From assembly GCA_004213555.1 (NCBI GenBank), contig SHAP01000006.1, positions 1 to 64,000 of the forward strand: a stretch of 64,000 bases of DNA, in the 5' to 3' direction. The notes below the pieces were generated by a model. That model was not told the DNA's origin, ran no database searches, and was given only the letters and a program-made list of their open reading frames with translations. Position numbers and translations under genes: made by a program. Positions 62,218 to 64,000 of this stretch are shown here, in pieces. Numbering within the stretch: position 1 is the stretch's first letter; each line of letters starts with the position of its first letter. The stretch is from Phycisphaeraceae bacterium. GTDB lineage: Bacteria > Planctomycetota > Phycisphaerae > Phycisphaerales > SM1A02.

Positions 62218-64000
62218 AACGGTGGCCACGAAATGTCGCAAAGGTGCTCGGAAGCACTCTCGCTTTGGCCACGGCGGTATTCCTCGTCAGTTGGTGGCTG
62301 GTACCGCCCGTCATTGACGATGGTTCGCAGACTGCGATCAGTTTGCGAATCGAAGACCGCCAAGGTCAACCCCTCTTGCGTCAGGTGGGCATGGACGACC
62401 AATGGCGAGAGCCCATTTCATTGGAAGCCATGGGGTCCCATTTGCCAGCCGCCGTGATGGCGGTGGAAGATGAACGGTTCCTGACGCACTTGGGCGTTGA
62501 CCCCATCGCCACCACTCGTGCCATTTTTCAGAATCTCCGGCATGCCAAAGTGGTTTCGGGCGCCAGCACCCTCACCATGCAGGTCTGCAAAATGCTCGAT
62601 CCTGCCCCGAGGACCTTGCGAACCAAATGGATCGAAGCCATTCGGGCGTTGAAGTACGAACAAGGCCATCAAAAAAATGAGGTGCTGGAACTCTGGCTGA
62701 ACATCGCTCCCTTTGGGAGCAATCTCCGCGGGGTGCGGGCGGCCAGTCTGCATTGGTTTGGGGTGGAACCAACAAATCTTCATTTGGCCGAAGCCGCACT
62801 GTTGGCTGGACTGCCCCAGTCACCCGAAAGGCTTCGTCCCGACCGAAATCCTGAGGCTGCCCTGAAACGACGGAACCATGTGCTGGATCGGATGCTGATT
62901 GAACATTGGATTGACAAGCAAACCCACGCCGAAGCGATCCGGCAGCCGATTCTCCTGTTTGAACACCCAAGGGACGATGCCATTCCTGATGCCATTGGAT
63001 TTTTGGCCGCCCAGCGACGGCCGAGGGGTGGCACCACCACGATTGACCCAGGATTGCAAGACCAGACCAAAGCGTTGATCCATGAGCATCTCCTTCGGTT
63101 GCCCGAAGGAACTGACGTTGCGGCCGTGATCATTGAAACTGCCACGAACAATCTTGTGGCTCTGGTGGGGTCGGCCAACCGAGGCGATCCCCGAGATGGC
63201 TGGGTCAACGGCGCCACCGCGCTTCGATCTCCGGGATCGGCCCTCAAACCATTTTTGTACGGCACGGCCTACGAATCCGGGCGATTCAGCCCCGAGTGTG
63301 AGATCCCGGATCGCCAAATCAATCGCGAAGGATGGACCCCCAACAACTACCACCGAACATTTGATGGCTTGGTCACCGCCCGAGAAGCCTTGCAACGCTC
63401 GCTGAACGTCCCCGCCATTCTGTTGACCGAAGCCGTCGGTGTCTCAAAGAACGTGGCGGCTTTGAGAAAGCTGGGATTGTCTCTGCCTGAAAATGCCACC
63501 GAACGCGGAGGGCTGGCCTTGGCGGTTGGAGGCTTGGAGGTCTCGCTTTTGAACTTGACCAATGCTTACGCCACCTTGGCTCGTTCGGGAGCCTACGCCC
63601 CAGTTCGCATGTTCCAAGACCACCAAGAGCGTCAGGAACATCTGGTGTTCTCGCCGGAAACCTGCGCGCATCTCAACCACGATCTTGCGTCGTGGATGCA
63701 TGCCCCCGCTGGCATGGACGAACTTCCGCCCCGGGATCGACCGTGGTTCATGTGGAAGTCCGGAACAAGTTCAGGCCACCGAGACGCCTGGGCGTTGGGA
63801 CACAACGGAGAATTCGCCATCGGATTCTGGGTGGGTCATTTCCATGGAGAAGGTGATCCCGCCTTTGTTGGGCGAGAAGCAGCGGGCCCACTGCTCGCCG
63901 ACGCCTTCACTCGCCTTGTGCCGTCGGCCCCTCCTCCCCCCATTCCTGAACCGCTGGTGGTGGAACGCCCCTATTCCTTCGATGAAGGTCTTTCGGACCA
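62214..64000 (+). CDS. pbpC: Penicillin-binding protein 1C, truncated by the window end
   Basis: Bifunctional peptidoglycan glycosyltransferase/transpeptidase. An N-terminal helix (VLGSTLALATAVFLVSWWLV) is followed by the GT51 domain (AVMAVEDERFLTHLGVD with the catalytic Glu; GASTLTMQVCKML) and the transpeptidase domain: SxxK in SPGSALKPF, SLN in LQRSLNVPA, and KSGTSSGHRDAW. ATG 62214 overlaps the A2M stop. The frame is open to base 64000; the C-terminal BiPBP_C domain would lie beyond. Confidence 0.93.
   Translation, partial: MKRWPRNVAKVLGSTLALATAVFLVSWWLVPPVIDDGSQTAISLRIEDRQGQPLLRQVGMDDQWREPISLEAMGSHLPAAVMAVEDERFLTHLGVDPIATTRAIFQNLRHAKVVSGASTLTMQVCKMLDPAPRTLRTKWIEAIRALKYEQGHQKNEVLELWLNIAPFGSNLRGVRAASLHWFGVEPTNLHLAEAALLAGLPQSPERLRPDRNPEAALKRRNHVLDRMLIEHWIDKQTHAEAIRQPILLFEHPRDDAIPDAIGFLAAQRRPRGGTTTIDPGLQDQTKALIHEHLLRLPEGTDVAAVIIETATNNLVALVGSANRGDPRDGWVNGATALRSPGSALKPFLYGTAYESGRFSPECEIPDRQINREGWTPNNYHRTFDGLVTAREALQRSLNVPAILLTEAVGVSKNVAALRKLGLSLPENATERGGLALAVGGLEVSLLNLTNAYATLARSGAYAPVRMFQDHQERQEHLVFSPETCAHLNHDLASWMHAPAGMDELPPRDRPWFMWKSGTSSGHRDAWALGHNGEFAIGFWVGHFHGEGDPAFVGREAAGPLLADAFTRLVPSAPPPPIPEPLVVERPYSFDEGLSD

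Overview
The window reads as a chromosomal segment of a planctomycete, most likely a marine member of the Phycisphaerae or a relative. The clues are family resemblances recalled from memory, not searches: a 58-residue Hc1-like histone H1 protein (3703-3879), an exosortase/EpsI exopolysaccharide operon, a secreted protein ending in a dockerin-like GD..GD..V.F.DL...NWG.CP tail, a 58-residue zinc-ribbon protein (34571-34747), PheT without its tRNA-binding B2 domain, and several ECF sigma factor/membrane-partner pairs. Genes are densely packed, with many 1-4 base ATGA/GTGA overlaps and several convergent genes whose ends overlap.

Layout. 1-13.4 kb is housekeeping: heptosyltransferase, a sigma-region-4-like membrane protein, purB, an Hc1-like histone, a FabZ-like protein, manA, an ECF sigma/anti-sigma pair, eda, proS, dnaK, dus, two small membrane proteins and a PilZ protein; serC follows. 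14.6-27.7 kb is one minus-strand exopolysaccharide operon, in transcription order: Wza-like export lipoprotein, exosortase, EpsI, a 1643-residue TPR protein, a Wzz/BY-kinase-like protein that has lost its P-loop lysine, an SDR epimerase, a WecA-like sugar-phosphate transferase and a low-molecular-weight tyrosine phosphatase. 27.7-41.4 kb holds lipA, rpmI-rplT (with a strong candidate H-type pseudoknot between them), a second ECF sigma/membrane-partner pair, pheT, a cyclodeaminase-like gene, ilvE and small proteins.

41.5-45.8 kb is a phototrophy cassette: crtB and crtI on the minus strand, divergent from a proton-pump rhodopsin (D107/T111/E118, M115, K238) and a Brp/Blh beta-carotene oxygenase. 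A strong intrinsic terminator lies across the start of blh. Lycopene cyclase and GGPP synthase are not in the window. 45.8-47.6 kb is a small degenerate integrative island in tRNA-Asp(GTC): 94-bp direct repeats (92/94 identical) carrying the tRNA 3' part and its terminator bracket a secreted pentapeptide-repeat gene and the C-terminal remnant of a tyrosine recombinase.

47.6-64 kb contains polA, a tandem-FKBP isomerase, an atpD with no other ATP synthase gene beside it, a hotdog-ACP-hotdog lipid module, coaD, a metallo-beta-lactamase-fold protein missing most metal ligands, a CAT-anticodon tRNA, and a bacterial alpha-2-macroglobulin coupled to pbpC, which runs off the end.

The best candidates for something under-described are the rpmI/rplT pseudoknot, the tRNA-Asp mini-island, the exosortase operon with its P-loop-less kinase, and the terminator-split rhodopsin/blh pair.
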